A DNA stretch of 64,000 nt from Mycobacterium sp. PS03-16 (GTDB lineage: Bacteria; Actinomycetota; Actinomycetes; Mycobacteriales; Mycobacteriaceae): the NCBI RefSeq assembly GCF_004570325.1, contig NZ_SPQO01000019.1, positions 1 to 64,000 on the forward strand. Reading direction: 5' to 3'. The notes beneath the pieces were generated by a model. That model was not told the DNA's origin and did not search any database. It worked only from the letters and a program-made list of their open reading frames with translations. The position numbers were made by a program, and so were the translations under genes. Below, in pieces: positions 55,742 through 64,000 of this stretch (positions are counted from its first letter, which is position 1; each line of letters begins with the position of its first letter).

Positions 55742-56932
55742 TCAGCCGCCGCAGCGCGGGTTGGGCCCCTTCATCGCGGCGATCCGCAGCACCGAATCGT
55801 CGACCCGCGCCATCGGCAGATCGCCGCCGGCGACCGCGGCCTCGAGCCGGTCGAGCACCGCGGGGACCTCGGCCGTCGTCACCCACAGCGCGGTGTCCGC
55901 ACCCGCCTGCAGGCTGCGCAGCGCGGCCTCGGCCACGCCGTAGCGGTCGGTGATCGCGCGCATGCTGGAGATGTCGTCGGTGAACACCGGCCCGTTGAAG
56001 CCCGGCCCGCCGTAGCCACCCGAGCGCAGCAGCGCGTAGGCCGCCGGGCTCAGGCTGGCCGGGTCGCTGCCGGTCAGCCCTGGCACCTGCATGTGGCCGA
56101 CCATCACCCCCACCGGCGCCTGTGTGGTCAGCGTGCGGTACGGCACCAGGTCGCTGTTCTGCAGATCGGCCAGCGGCGGGGTGACCACACCCTCGGCGTG
56201 CGAGTCGCCGGAGGCGTTGCCGTGGCCGGGGAAGTGCTTGAGCACCGGTAGCACCCCCGCGTCACGCAGGCCGCGCGCGTAGGCGCCGGCGTACTCGGTG
56301 ACCGTGGCCGGGTCGGCACCGAAGGACCGGTCCCCGATCACGGTGCTGTTCGGGGCATCGGTGACGTCGACGACCGGCGCGAAGTCGATCGTGATGCCCA
56401 GGCCGCGCATCGCCTGCCCGCGCTGGCGCGCGATGCCGTACACCTGCTCGGGCGTCGAGGTCTGGGCGAGCGTGCGGGGGGCGGGCTGGCTGCCGATCAA
56501 CCCGGCCAACCGGGACACCCGGCCGCCCTCCTCGTCGACGCTGACCGCCAGCGGCAGCGGCGCTGCCGATGCGGCGATGTCGGCCAATGGGGCGCCGAGC
56601 ATCGACAGGTCGGTCCAGCTGCCGATCATGATGCCGCCGACGCGATGGGTGTCGACGACCGCGCGGGCGTCGGCGGCGTCCGCGACGCCGACCATCACGA
56701 GCTGCGCCAATTTGTCGCGGGTCGACAGTTCGGCGAGCAGTTGGGGCCCCTGTCCGCACGCGGGGACGCCGGGCGCCAGCGGGGCCGGCGGCTGCAGCGG
56801 GATGTTGGTGGACGCCGGCTGCACCTGGGCCGGCTGTGGCGGCGCGGCGGCCGGTTCCTGCGCCTGCGATGAGCAGCCGAGCAGCAGTCCGGACGTCGCC
56901 AGCACCGTGAACACTCCGCGGGTCCAAGCCAT
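55742..56932 (-). CDS. lpqI: Beta-N-acetylhexosaminidase lipoprotein (GH3)
   Basis: 396-aa cell-envelope enzyme that removes N-acetylglucosamine in peptidoglycan recycling. Lipobox LLLGC gives the anchor Cys near residue 20, followed by a Pro/Gln/Ala-rich linker to ~58. The GH3 barrel starts STRDKLAQLVMVG; conserved parts are VSVDEEGGRVSRLAG near 130, GITIDFAPVVDVTD near 178, the KHFPGHGNASGDSH loop near 231 with the acid/base His, and the nucleophile Asp in FTDDISSMRA near 315. The second GH3 domain is absent, as in NagZ-type enzymes. It matches Rv0237. Confidence 0.93.
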   Translation of the reverse strand: MAWTRGVFTVLATSGLLLGCSSQAQEPAAAPPQPAQVQPASTNIPLQPPAPLAPGVPACGQGPQLLAELSTRDKLAQLVMVGVADAADARAVVDTHRVGGIMIGSWTDLSMLGAPLADIAASAAPLPLAVSVDEEGGRVSRLAGLIGSQPAPRTLAQTSTPEQVYGIARQRGQAMRGLGITIDFAPVVDVTDAPNSTVIGDRSFGADPATVTEYAGAYARGLRDAGVLPVLKHFPGHGNASGDSHAEGVVTPPLADLQNSDLVPYRTLTTQAPVGVMVGHMQVPGLTGSDPASLSPAAYALLRSGGYGGPGFNGPVFTDDISSMRAITDRYGVAEAALRSLQAGADTALWVTTAEVPAVLDRLEAAVAGGDLPMARVDDSVLRIAAMKGPNPRCGG

Positions 56933-57048
56933 GGATCCCGACAGTAACGGCTTTGCCGGCGGTTATCGACCACGCGCACCGCCGGGATGCCGGCGCCACC
57001 TGCGGTATCTGGCGTCGCCTAAGCTCGACACCGAGTAAGGGAGGTGCG

Positions 57049-57528
57049 ATGACCGGCGATGACGCGGCGCTCGACGTCATGGTCATCGCCTACGACGGCA
57101 CCGACAACGCGCGCCGGGCCGTGCACTACGCCGGCCGCTTCCTGACCGCCGCGGCGCGGGCGGTGGTGCTGACGGTGTGGTCGCCGGCGCTGCGCGGACC
57201 GCAGCGCCACGAGGTGGACCTCGACGGCCCGCCCGACCCGTCGGACACCGACGACGTCGACATGGCCCTCGCCGACGCGCAGCGCACCAACGGGGAGGGT
57301 GTGGACCTGGCGCGCGCCGCGGGCCTACCCGCCGAGGCGCTGTGTGTGCCGATCACCGGCACGGTCTGGGGCACGATCATCGACGCCGCGGACGCCGTCG
57401 CGGCCGATCTCATCGTCACCGGCACCCGCGGCACCACGGGTGTGCGGTCGCTGCTGCAGTCCAGCGTGGCGGACAACGTACTGCGGCACGGGCGCCGTCC
57501 GGTGCTGATCGTGCCGCCGGGGCCGTGA
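57049..57528 (+). CDS. Universal stress protein
   Basis: 159-aa USP-A fold protein. The N-terminal strand VMVIAYDGTDNARRAVHYAG at 10-29 and the ATP-binding C-terminal part DLIVTGTRGTTGVRSLLQSS followed by VADNVLRHGRRPVLIV near 120-155 carry the G-x2-G-x9-S-type loop, so it is likely an ATP-binding member. ATG 57049 is used, with GGGAGG 5-10 nt upstream. It is divergent from lpqI. Many mycobacterial USPs respond to hypoxia, but I see no DosR box here. Confidence 0.85.
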   Translation: MTGDDAALDVMVIAYDGTDNARRAVHYAGRFLTAAARAVVLTVWSPALRGPQRHEVDLDGPPDPSDTDDVDMALADAQRTNGEGVDLARAAGLPAEALCVPITGTVWGTIIDAADAVAADLIVTGTRGTTGVRSLLQSSVADNVLRHGRRPVLIVPPGP

Positions 57529-57553
57529 CGGGCCGCGTGCTAACTTGGGCGCC

Positions 57554-57727
57554 ATGGAACGGTTCATCGTCCCCTCGGCCGCCAGCATCGTCGTCGGCCT
57601 GCTGCTCGGGGCGGCGGCCGTGTTCGGGGTGACGCTGATGGTGCAGCAGGACACGAAGCCGCCGCTGCAAGCGGGCGATCCGGCGTCATCGGTGCTCAAC
57701 AGGGTCGAGTACGGCGACAGAGGTTAG
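57554..57727 (+). CDS. DUF2613 small membrane/secreted protein (Rv0236A-like)
   Basis: 57-aa protein: a single N-terminal hydrophobic helix (SAASIVVGLLLGAAAVFGVT) and a short polar tail ending VLNRVEYGDRG. This is the DUF2613 family, which in mycobacteria always stands directly before aftD as I recall, and may assist it. The helix could be a signal anchor. aftD starts 13 nt downstream, so the two are co-transcribed. Confidence 0.85.
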   Translation: MERFIVPSAASIVVGLLLGAAAVFGVTLMVQQDTKPPLQAGDPASSVLNRVEYGDRG

Positions 57728-57740
57728 CTCCCCGGCCGCG

Positions 57741-60700
57741 GTGTCCCCGCCGCGCGCCGACGCACCGCAGCCGCTGTCGCGGCGCTGGTTGTGGGTGGCC
57801 GCCGCGGCGGCGCTGGTCCTGACTTTCGCCCAGTCGCCCGGACAGATATCGCCCGACACCAAACTCGACCTCACCGCCAACCCACTGCGGTTTTTGGCCC
57901 GTGCGGCCGACCTGTGGAACAGCGACCTGCCGTTCGGGCAGGCGCAGAACCAGGCCTACGGCTACCTCTTCCCGCACGGCACGTTCTTCCTCGCCGGTGA
58001 CGTACTCGGGTTGCCCGGCTGGGTGACCCAGCGGCTGTGGTGGGCGCTGCTGCTGGTGGCGGGCTTCTGGGGGGTGCTGCGGGTCGCCGAGGCGCTCGGC
58101 ATCGGCACCACGTCGGCACGGGTGGTCGGCGCGGTCGCGTACACGTTGTCCCCGCGCGTGCTGACCACGCTGGGTGCGCTGTCGTCGGAGACGCTGCCGA
58201 TGATGCTGGCGCCATGGGTGCTGCTGCCGGTGATCCTCGCCCTGAGGGGTGATCCGCGGATCCGGGTGCTGGCCGCCCGCTCGGCGGTGGCGATCGCGCT
58301 GATGGGCGCGGTCAACGCCGTGGCCACGCTGACCGGTTGTCTGGCCGCGGTGCTGTGGTGGGCGTGTCACCGCCCCAACGGGGTGTGGCTGCGGTTCACC
58401 GGCTGGTGGTTGGGGTGCGCCGCGCTGGCGGTGCTGTGGTGGGTGGTGCCGCTGCTGCTGCTGGGCCGGATCTCCCCACCGTTCCTGGACTACATCGAAT
58501 CCTCCGGCGTCACCACGCAGTGGATGTCGCTGACCGAGATGCTGCGCGGCACCGGCAGTTGGACGCCGTTCGTGGCGCCGACCGCGACCGCGGGTTCACC
58601 GCTGGTGACGGGTTCGGTGGCGGTGCTGGCCACCGTCCTGGTCGCGGCGGCGGGATTGGCCGGGCTGGCGATGCGCTCGATGCCGGCGCGTGGGCGGTTG
58701 ATCGCGATGCTGCTGGTCGGCGTCGCGCTGCTGGCCGCCGGCTATTCGGGCGGCCTCGGCTCTCCGATCGCCCATCAGGTGCAGGCATTCCTCGATGCCG
58801 ACGGCACCCCGCTGCGCAATCTGCAGAAGTTGGACCCGGTGGTGCGGCTGCCGTTGGCGCTGGGCCTGATCCACCTGCTCGGTCGGGTTCCCCTGCCGGG
58901 CAGCGTGCCGCGACCGGCGTGGCTGCACGCGTTCGCCCACCCCGAACGCGACCGGCGGGTGGCGGTGGGAATCGTCGTGCTGGCGGCGCTGCTCGCCGGT
59001 ACCTCGCTGGCCTGGACGGGACGGCTGACCGCGCCGGGCGCGTTCACCGCGCTCCCGCCGTACTGGCACGAGACCGCACAGTGGCTCGACGCGAACAACA
59101 CCGGGGATCCCACGGCGGGGCGGGTGCTGGTGGCCCCGGGCGCCCCGTTCGCCACCCAGGTGTGGGGCACCACCCGCGACGAACCCCTGCAGGTGCTCGG
59201 CAACAGTCCCTGGGGGGTGCGCGACTCGATCCCGCTGACCCCGCCGGAGACCATCCGCGCCCTGGACTCGGTGCAGCGCCTGTTCGCCGCCGGGCGGCCG
59301 TCGGCCGGACTGGCCGACACGCTGGCCCGCCAGGGCATCTCCCATGTGGTGGTCCGCAACGACCTGGACCCGGAATCGTCGCGGTCGGCGCGGCCGATCC
59401 TGGTGCACCGCGCGATCGACGGCTCTCCCGGGCTGACCAAGGTCGCCGAATTCGGCGACCCGATCGGCGCGGGGACCCTCGACGGGTTCGTCTCCGACAG
59501 CGGGCTGCGGCCCCGCTATCCCGCGGTGGAGATCTACCGCGTCACTTCAGCCGTGAACCCGTCGGCGCCGTACCTGGTCGATGCCGACGCGATGGCCCGG
59601 GTCGACGGGGCACCCGAGGCGCTGTTGCGGCTCGACGAGCGCCGCCGCCTGCTCGGCCAGCCGCCGCTGGGGCCGATGCTGCTCACCGCCGACGCACAGC
59701 GCGCCGGCCTGCCGGTGCCCCTGGTCACCGTCACCGACACCCCGATGGCCCGCGAGACCGACTACGGCCGCGTCGACGACCACACCTCGGCGGTCCGCGC
59801 CCCCGGCGATCCGCGGCACACCTTCAACCGGGTCCCGGACTACCCCTCTCAGGGCGCCGATCCGGTGTACGGGCGCTGGAGCGGCGGGCGGTTGACGGTG
59901 TCCAGTTCGGCGGCCGACTCGACCGCCCTGCCGAACGTCGCCCCGGCCACCGGCCCCGCCGCGGCCATCGACGCCGACACCTCGACCAGCTGGGTGTCCA
60001 ACTCGCTGCAGGCCGCGCTCGGCCAGTGGTTACAGGTCGACTTCGACAAGCCGGTCACCAACGCCACGCTGACCGTCACCCCGAGCGCCACCGCCGTCGG
60101 CGCGCAGGTGCGGCGGATCGAGGTGGCCACCGTCAACGGCACCAGCACCCTGCGCTTCGACGAACCGGGTAAACCGCTGACGGTTCCGCTGCCCTACGGC
60201 GAGACACCGTGGGTGCGGATCACCGCGACCGGTACCGATGACGGGTCGGCGGGTGTGCAGTTCGGGATCACCGACCTGTCGGTCACCCAGTACGACGCGA
60301 ACGGCTTCGCCACCCCGATCTCGTTGCGCCACACCGTCGCGGTGCCCGGCCCGCCCGCCGGATCGGCCGTCGCGAAGTGGGATCTGGGCTCGGAGCTGCT
60401 GGGCCGGCTTGGCTGCGTGGACAGCCCCGACGGCGTCAAGTGTGCCGCGGCGATGGCGTTGGCGCCGGAGGAGCCGGTCAACCTGAGCCGGACGCTGACC
60501 GTGCCGGAGCCGACGTCGGTGACGCCGACGGTGTGGGTGCGTTCCCGGCAGGGGCCCGCGCTGGCCGACCTGATCCGCGCGCCCGGCACCACCCGCGTCG
60601 CCGGCGACGCCGACATCATCGACGTGCTGGGATCGGCGTATGCGGCCGGTGACGGCGATCCGGACACCGCGTGGACCGCACCGCAGCGCGCGGTGCAGCC

Positions 60701-61961
60701 CCGGACCTCGCCCACCCTGACCCTGACCCTGCCCGCCGAACGGGAGGTCGCCGCGGTGCGGGTGACGCCCAGCCGGACCGAACCGCCCGCCCATCCCACG
60801 ATGGTGGCCGTCGACCTCGGCAACGGTCCGCAGGTGCGCCGGCTGTCCGGCGGCGGTGCGCAGACCCTGGCGTTGGCGCCGCACCGCACCGATACCGTGC
60901 GGATCTCGCTGCTGGACTGGAACGACGTAATCGACCGCACCTCACTGGGATTCGATCAGCTCAAACCGCCCGGGGTGGCGGAGGTGACCGCACTCGACGG
61001 GCGGGGCGCGCCGATCGGCGCGCCCGACGCCGCCCGCAACCGCGCCCGAACGATCGCGCTGCCCTGCGGGCAGGGACCCGTCATCGGGGTGGCGGGGCAG
61101 TTCGTGCCCACGTCGGTCACCACCACCGTCGGCGCCCTGCTCGACGGCGAGCCGGTGCCGGCCCGGCCGTGCCGCAGCGAACCGATCGCGCTGCCCGCCG
61201 GGGAGCAGGAGCTGTTGATCAGCCCGGGCAACCGGTTCGTGGTGGACGGCGTGCAGCTGTCCGGGCCCCTGGCTCGTGACATCCGTTCTGCGGCAATGCA
61301 ATCCGTGGGAACCGGCGAGTGGGGTGCGGACCGCCGCGAGGTGACGGTCGACGCCGCCGCCACCGACCGGGTGCTGGTGGTGCCCGAGAGCGTCAATCCC
61401 GGGTGGAGCGCCCACACCGCCTCGGGCGTCACGCTGACCCCGATCGTGGTCAACGGCTGGCAGCAGGGATGGGTGGTGCCCGCCGGCACCGAGGGCCCCG
61501 TGACCCTGGATTTCGGCAGCAACACGCTGTACCGGACGGGCCTGATCGCCGGGCTGGCGCTGCTGCCGGTCCTGGCGCTGCTGGCGTGGCTGCCCGCGCG
61601 GCGGCGGCGCACGGGTGCGGCCGCCCGGCCCTGGCGGCCTCACCCGCTGCTCGCCGGCGCTGCGGCACTGGCCGTCGGCACGGTGGTCTCGGGCTGGGTG
61701 GGTGCGCTGATGGTCGGAGCCGTGCTGGGCGCGCTGTACGCGCTGCGCCACCGCGACCGAGTGCGCGACCGGGCCACGGTCGTGGTGGCCGCGAGCGGGT
61801 TGATCCTGGCCGGCGCGGTGCTGTCGCAGAATCCGTGGCGTTCGGTCGACGGATACGTCGGACACTCGGCGGGCGTGCAGTTCCTGGCGCTGTTGTCGGT
61901 CGCCGCGGTGGCGGCCTCGGCCGTCCCGCTCAATGCCCGCGGACGCCCTGGGCTGCGTTAG
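57741..61961 (+). CDS. aftD: Alpha-(1->3)-arabinofuranosyltransferase
   Basis: 1406-aa integral membrane GT-C glycosyltransferase that adds branching arabinofuranose residues to arabinogalactan and lipoarabinomannan, using decaprenyl-phosphoryl-arabinose. The N-terminal ~430 residues hold about a dozen helices, with the GT-C loop region ISPDTKLDLTANPLRFLARA near 36-55. A large extracytoplasmic part follows with carbohydrate-binding discoidin-like modules (AAIDADTSTSWVSNSLQAAL, then LGQWLQVDFDKPVTNATLTV near 740-780, and a second near 970-1030). C-terminal helices near 1275-1400 re-anchor it. GTG start. Matches Rv0236c; essential in other mycobacteria as I recall. Confidence 0.95.
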   Translation: MSPPRADAPQPLSRRWLWVAAAAALVLTFAQSPGQISPDTKLDLTANPLRFLARAADLWNSDLPFGQAQNQAYGYLFPHGTFFLAGDVLGLPGWVTQRLWWALLLVAGFWGVLRVAEALGIGTTSARVVGAVAYTLSPRVLTTLGALSSETLPMMLAPWVLLPVILALRGDPRIRVLAARSAVAIALMGAVNAVATLTGCLAAVLWWACHRPNGVWLRFTGWWLGCAALAVLWWVVPLLLLGRISPPFLDYIESSGVTTQWMSLTEMLRGTGSWTPFVAPTATAGSPLVTGSVAVLATVLVAAAGLAGLAMRSMPARGRLIAMLLVGVALLAAGYSGGLGSPIAHQVQAFLDADGTPLRNLQKLDPVVRLPLALGLIHLLGRVPLPGSVPRPAWLHAFAHPERDRRVAVGIVVLAALLAGTSLAWTGRLTAPGAFTALPPYWHETAQWLDANNTGDPTAGRVLVAPGAPFATQVWGTTRDEPLQVLGNSPWGVRDSIPLTPPETIRALDSVQRLFAAGRPSAGLADTLARQGISHVVVRNDLDPESSRSARPILVHRAIDGSPGLTKVAEFGDPIGAGTLDGFVSDSGLRPRYPAVEIYRVTSAVNPSAPYLVDADAMARVDGAPEALLRLDERRRLLGQPPLGPMLLTADAQRAGLPVPLVTVTDTPMARETDYGRVDDHTSAVRAPGDPRHTFNRVPDYPSQGADPVYGRWSGGRLTVSSSAADSTALPNVAPATGPAAAIDADTSTSWVSNSLQAALGQWLQVDFDKPVTNATLTVTPSATAVGAQVRRIEVATVNGTSTLRFDEPGKPLTVPLPYGETPWVRITATGTDDGSAGVQFGITDLSVTQYDANGFATPISLRHTVAVPGPPAGSAVAKWDLGSELLGRLGCVDSPDGVKCAAAMALAPEEPVNLSRTLTVPEPTSVTPTVWVRSRQGPALADLIRAPGTTRVAGDADIIDVLGSAYAAGDGDPDTAWTAPQRAVQPRTSPTLTLTLPAEREVAAVRVTPSRTEPPAHPTMVAVDLGNGPQVRRLSGGGAQTLALAPHRTDTVRISLLDWNDVIDRTSLGFDQLKPPGVAEVTALDGRGAPIGAPDAARNRARTIALPCGQGPVIGVAGQFVPTSVTTTVGALLDGEPVPARPCRSEPIALPAGEQELLISPGNRFVVDGVQLSGPLARDIRSAAMQSVGTGEWGADRREVTVDAAATDRVLVVPESVNPGWSAHTASGVTLTPIVVNGWQQGWVVPAGTEGPVTLDFGSNTLYRTGLIAGLALLPVLALLAWLPARRRRTGAAARPWRPHPLLAGAAALAVGTVVSGWVGALMVGAVLGALYALRHRDRVRDRATVVVAASGLILAGAVLSQNPWRSVDGYVGHSAGVQFLALLSVAAVAASAVPLNARGRPGLR

Positions 61962-61995
61962 GCGTCTGTGGTTGCGCTGTGCCCACGTACGCGTG

Positions 61996-62032
61996 TGCCC
62001 GCCTTCGCCTATTCCAGTGGCGAAGACGGGCA
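61996..62032. terminator. Hairpin between aftD and the MmgE/PrpD gene
   Basis: TGCCCGCCTTCGCC/GGCGAAGACGGGCA, 14 bp with one G-U pair and a 9-nt loop, lying between convergent genes 34 nt after the aftD stop and 16 nt before the mmgE stop. Confidence 0.6.
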
Positions 62033-62048
62033 ACAACCGGCCGGGCGG

Positions 62049-63440
62049 TTACTTGTGCAGCAGCGCGGCGATGTCGGCCACGTTGTCCACGGACTCCAGG
62101 TTGTCGACCATGGTCACCAGGCGGTCGATCTGAGCGTCGTCGATGGCGGCGGACGCCAGGCTGCGGAATTTGGCCACCAGCTCGTCGTGAGTCATCGGGT
62201 TCTGCGGTGCACCCTTGCGGTACATCTCCTCACGAAGGAAGGTCCGACCGTCCTTGAGGGTGATCTGCGTACGCGAACCCCAGTAGAGATCCCAGTCGAC
62301 GATTTCTGTGGCACGGCCGTACTTCAGGTCGCCGTGCACGTGGAGTTTGTCCCCCACGGCCAGCACTTCCGGATCCTTGAGAACCTCGGGATCGACGTAG
62401 TACTTCAGCTCGTTGCCACCCTTGACCATCGCCAATCCGAGGCTGTAGGCCAAGCTGAACTGCGCGCCGATGGTGTCCTGCGGCTTGGTGATCGCCGCGC
62501 CGTGGTTGAGCGCGTGCGGGTTGATCCAGACGTCGATGCGCTCGAGGTCGTCGAAGGTGACGTCGTTCTCGCGGATCAGGTGGGTGAACGCTTGGATCGC
62601 GGTGGGAATGGTGCCGACGGTCGGGTAGGCCTTGACGATGCGCTTCTCGAGGACGAACCAGTCCGGGGAGTCCTCCTCGAGAATGCCGGACACATCGTCG
62701 AGGCGGGCGTGCAGCCGGCCGAGTCCACGCTTGCCCTCGAAGATCTCAGGTGGGCCGGTCAATCCGTTCTGTGCCAGCAACGTCGCGACCATGCCCGCGC
62801 GGGCGGCCATTCCTGAGTGGTAGCGCTTGACCTCGCCGCCACCCTGGTCGTACTCCATCGTGCCCGACGAGTGGCTGCCCGTGATCGACAGCGCGTTGAC
62901 GATGGTGTCCACATCGAGATCGAGCAGCTTCGCCGTGACCGTGGCGGAGCCGAACGGCCCCACCAGCGCCTGCGCGTGAAAACCCAGTTCGGAGATGGGG
63001 CGCGTCAACACCCGGCCGATCTTGTAGAGCACCTGGCAGCCGAGCACGACCGCCAGCAGGAAATCGCGACCCGACAGTTGGCGAGCCTCGGCGAGCGCGA
63101 GAGCCGAGGCGACGGTGATGCTGCTGGCATGGGTGCCGCCTGAGTACCCGGTGTCATCGAACTCGCAGGAATGCGCGAAGTTCGAATTGACCATCGCGGC
63201 ATCGGGCGAGCAGACCTTGTCACCGTGGCCGGCGATGGTGCTCTGCGGCTTGCTCCCCAACTCCAGTGCCAACTCATAGCTCGGCCGGGTCCAGGGCAGC
63301 GTCGAACCCATCAGGATGATGCCGAACTGATCGAGGATGGCTTCCTTGGCGGCAGTGATCGTATTGGGCGGGAGGTCTTCGTACTTCAGTGAGGCGATGT
63401 ATTCGGCGAGCCCCCGCGCAATCGGGTCGGCTGTCGTCAT
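62049..63440 (-). CDS. MmgE/PrpD-family protein
   Basis: 463-aa protein of the family that holds 2-methylcitrate dehydratase, cis-aconitate decarboxylase and iminodisuccinate epimerase. It shows the family N-terminus (GLAEYIASLKYEDLPPNTIT), NSNFAHSCEFDDTGYSGGTH near 86-105, VVLGCQVLYKIGRVLTRPIS near 132, and KAYPTVGTIPTAIQAFTHLI near 280. The helical PrpD domain and a C-terminal alpha/beta lid seem complete. No prpB/prpC genes are nearby, and the neighbour on the same strand looks like a tricarboxylate-transporter subunit, so the substrate is more likely an imported di- or tricarboxylate than 2-methylcitrate. This is inference. Confidence 0.82.
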   Translation of the reverse strand: MTTADPIARGLAEYIASLKYEDLPPNTITAAKEAILDQFGIILMGSTLPWTRPSYELALELGSKPQSTIAGHGDKVCSPDAAMVNSNFAHSCEFDDTGYSGGTHASSITVASALALAEARQLSGRDFLLAVVLGCQVLYKIGRVLTRPISELGFHAQALVGPFGSATVTAKLLDLDVDTIVNALSITGSHSSGTMEYDQGGGEVKRYHSGMAARAGMVATLLAQNGLTGPPEIFEGKRGLGRLHARLDDVSGILEEDSPDWFVLEKRIVKAYPTVGTIPTAIQAFTHLIRENDVTFDDLERIDVWINPHALNHGAAITKPQDTIGAQFSLAYSLGLAMVKGGNELKYYVDPEVLKDPEVLAVGDKLHVHGDLKYGRATEIVDWDLYWGSRTQITLKDGRTFLREEMYRKGAPQNPMTHDELVAKFRSLASAAIDDAQIDRLVTMVDNLESVDNVADIAALLHK

Positions 63441-63532
63441 TTGGGGGTCCTTCGGGGTCGGGAGAGATCAGGCGAGCAGGATCGACGTTCGAGTACCGTG
63501 CGGCGGCGCCCGGCCCAGGCCACCGTCCGCCA

Positions 63533-64000
63533 TCAGAAGATCGCTCCGTCCCACAGTCGTAGGCTCAGCAAGCCCCACAGGATGTAGTAGAGGAACGCCC
63601 ATACCAGCAGTCCCCAGATCGCTGCCGTCCACCACTTGGTCTTGGCGACCATGAACAGGTACGTCGCGGCGAAGATCGGCGCGAAGATGAGGAAGCCGAA
63701 GGCCCAGAGCCCGAGTATGAAAGCCAGGAACTGCGCCACCACGATCGCCAACTGACGTGGACCGGCTTCGACGATCTCCGCCTCCTCGGCTTCGGCCGTC
63801 TTCTCGCGAAGCGCCACGATCGTGGAACCGCTGCCGCCGATATCGTCGCCCGCCATGGCGGAGGTGCTCGCGCCCGCCGGGTCCGGCACATCCGTCGACC
63901 TCCGTTTACGCACGAGGACGGCCACACCGCTGACCGCGATACCCACCGAGAGCGCCGCGAGGATGAACGAGATGGATTGCGGCACCGTCGCCGCGCTGGT
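63533..64000 (-). CDS. TctB-like small membrane subunit, 5' end outside window
   Basis: The minus-strand frame is open to the window edge; an in-frame GTG lies at 63985 but the family usually starts earlier. Hydrophobic segments: ISFILAALSVGIAVSGVAVL, then a charged loop rich in Glu (KTAEAEEAEIVEAG), then LAIVVAQFLAFILGLWAFGF, FAPIFAATYLFMV and TAAIWGLLVWAFLYYILWGL. This helix pattern and the KTKWWTAAIWGLLVW segment fit TctB of tripartite tricarboxylate transporters. Upstream tctA/tctC should lie beyond the window if this is right. It precedes the MmgE/PrpD gene by 92 nt on the same strand. Confidence 0.6.
   Translation of the reverse strand, partial: TSAATVPQSISFILAALSVGIAVSGVAVLVRKRRSTDVPDPAGASTSAMAGDDIGGSGSTIVALREKTAEAEEAEIVEAGPRQLAIVVAQFLAFILGLWAFGFLIFAPIFAATYLFMVAKTKWWTAAIWGLLVWAFLYYILWGLLSLRLWDGAIF

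Overview
The window is a very GC-rich chromosome segment from a mycobacterium, most likely a fast-growing environmental Mycolicibacterium-type species. The evidence is the set of mycobacterial signature genes (the arabinofuranosyltransferase aftD, fadE5, fabG4/htdX, lpqI, the nitrate regulator nnaR, a chromosomal AAC(2') acetyltransferase and the Sdh1-type succinate dehydrogenase), many GTG starts, and short or overlapping gene junctions. From about 23.4 to 62 kb the gene order matches, as I recall it, the M. tuberculosis block Rv0265c to Rv0236c, with several insertions and replacements. I ran no search, so all locus-tag comparisons are from memory.

Layout. 1-289: 5' end of a thiolase (fadA4). 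435-10296 (minus strand): a cobalamin block. A B12 riboswitch leads cobN-cobF-cobQ-cobK with 1-4 nt gene overlaps, and a second B12 riboswitch leads a BtuF-BtuC-BtuD type importer. 10.4-20.8 kb: accessory genes, including three decayed genes (an HD-domain hydrolase, a MerR-type regulator and a short-chain dehydrogenase), a DJ-1/PfpI protein, a GntR regulator with a GMC oxidoreductase, a lipoprotein alpha/beta hydrolase, an ArsP-like permease and a P450 divergent from a TetR regulator. 21.6-26.7 kb: LysE exporter, an SDR, a siderophore-type binding lipoprotein, a YhhQ-type queuosine-precursor transporter and pxpBC (5-oxoproline use). 26.7-35.1 kb: aac(2'), then nitrate assimilation: narK, nnaR, a CbiX/SirB chelatase for siroheme, and nirBD, with an ANTAR protein and a DUF2231 protein between them. 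35.3-40.9 kb: hsp20, a PEP-mutase-like protein, an Rv0250c-like protein, the sdhC-sdhA-sdhB operon and an unlisted 53-aa gene. 40.9-47 kb: flavin reductase, then a 1394-aa kinase-cyclase-ATPase fusion and a DapB-like oxidoreductase. I recall neither of the last two at this place in M. tuberculosis. 47.1-53.9 kb: fadE5, an LLM oxidoreductase, fadA2, fabG4 and htdX (fatty-acid chain chemistry). 54-62 kb: O-methyltransferase, TetR, lpqI, a universal stress protein, a DUF2613 peptide and aftD (cell-wall arabinan). 62-64 kb: an MmgE/PrpD enzyme and a TctB-like membrane protein cut by the window edge.

How it fits together. The 5' third makes and imports cobalamin under riboswitch control. The middle takes up nitrate (NarK), reduces nitrite (NirBD) and makes the siroheme NirB needs (SirB), with NnaR as the likely regulator. 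The sdh operon feeds electrons into the quinone pool. The fadE5/fadA2/fabG4/htdX set handles acyl-CoA chains and appears to share a TTAC-N6-GTAA operator with the nearby TetR gene. I found no tRNA, rRNA, CRISPR array, intact insertion sequence or prophage.

The observations I rate highest are the kinase/cyclase/STAND-ATPase fusion at 41.6-45.8 kb, the shared TTAC-N6-GTAA operator set, two 58-nt palindromes with identical ends and compensating cores, and the doubly riboswitch-controlled B12 block.
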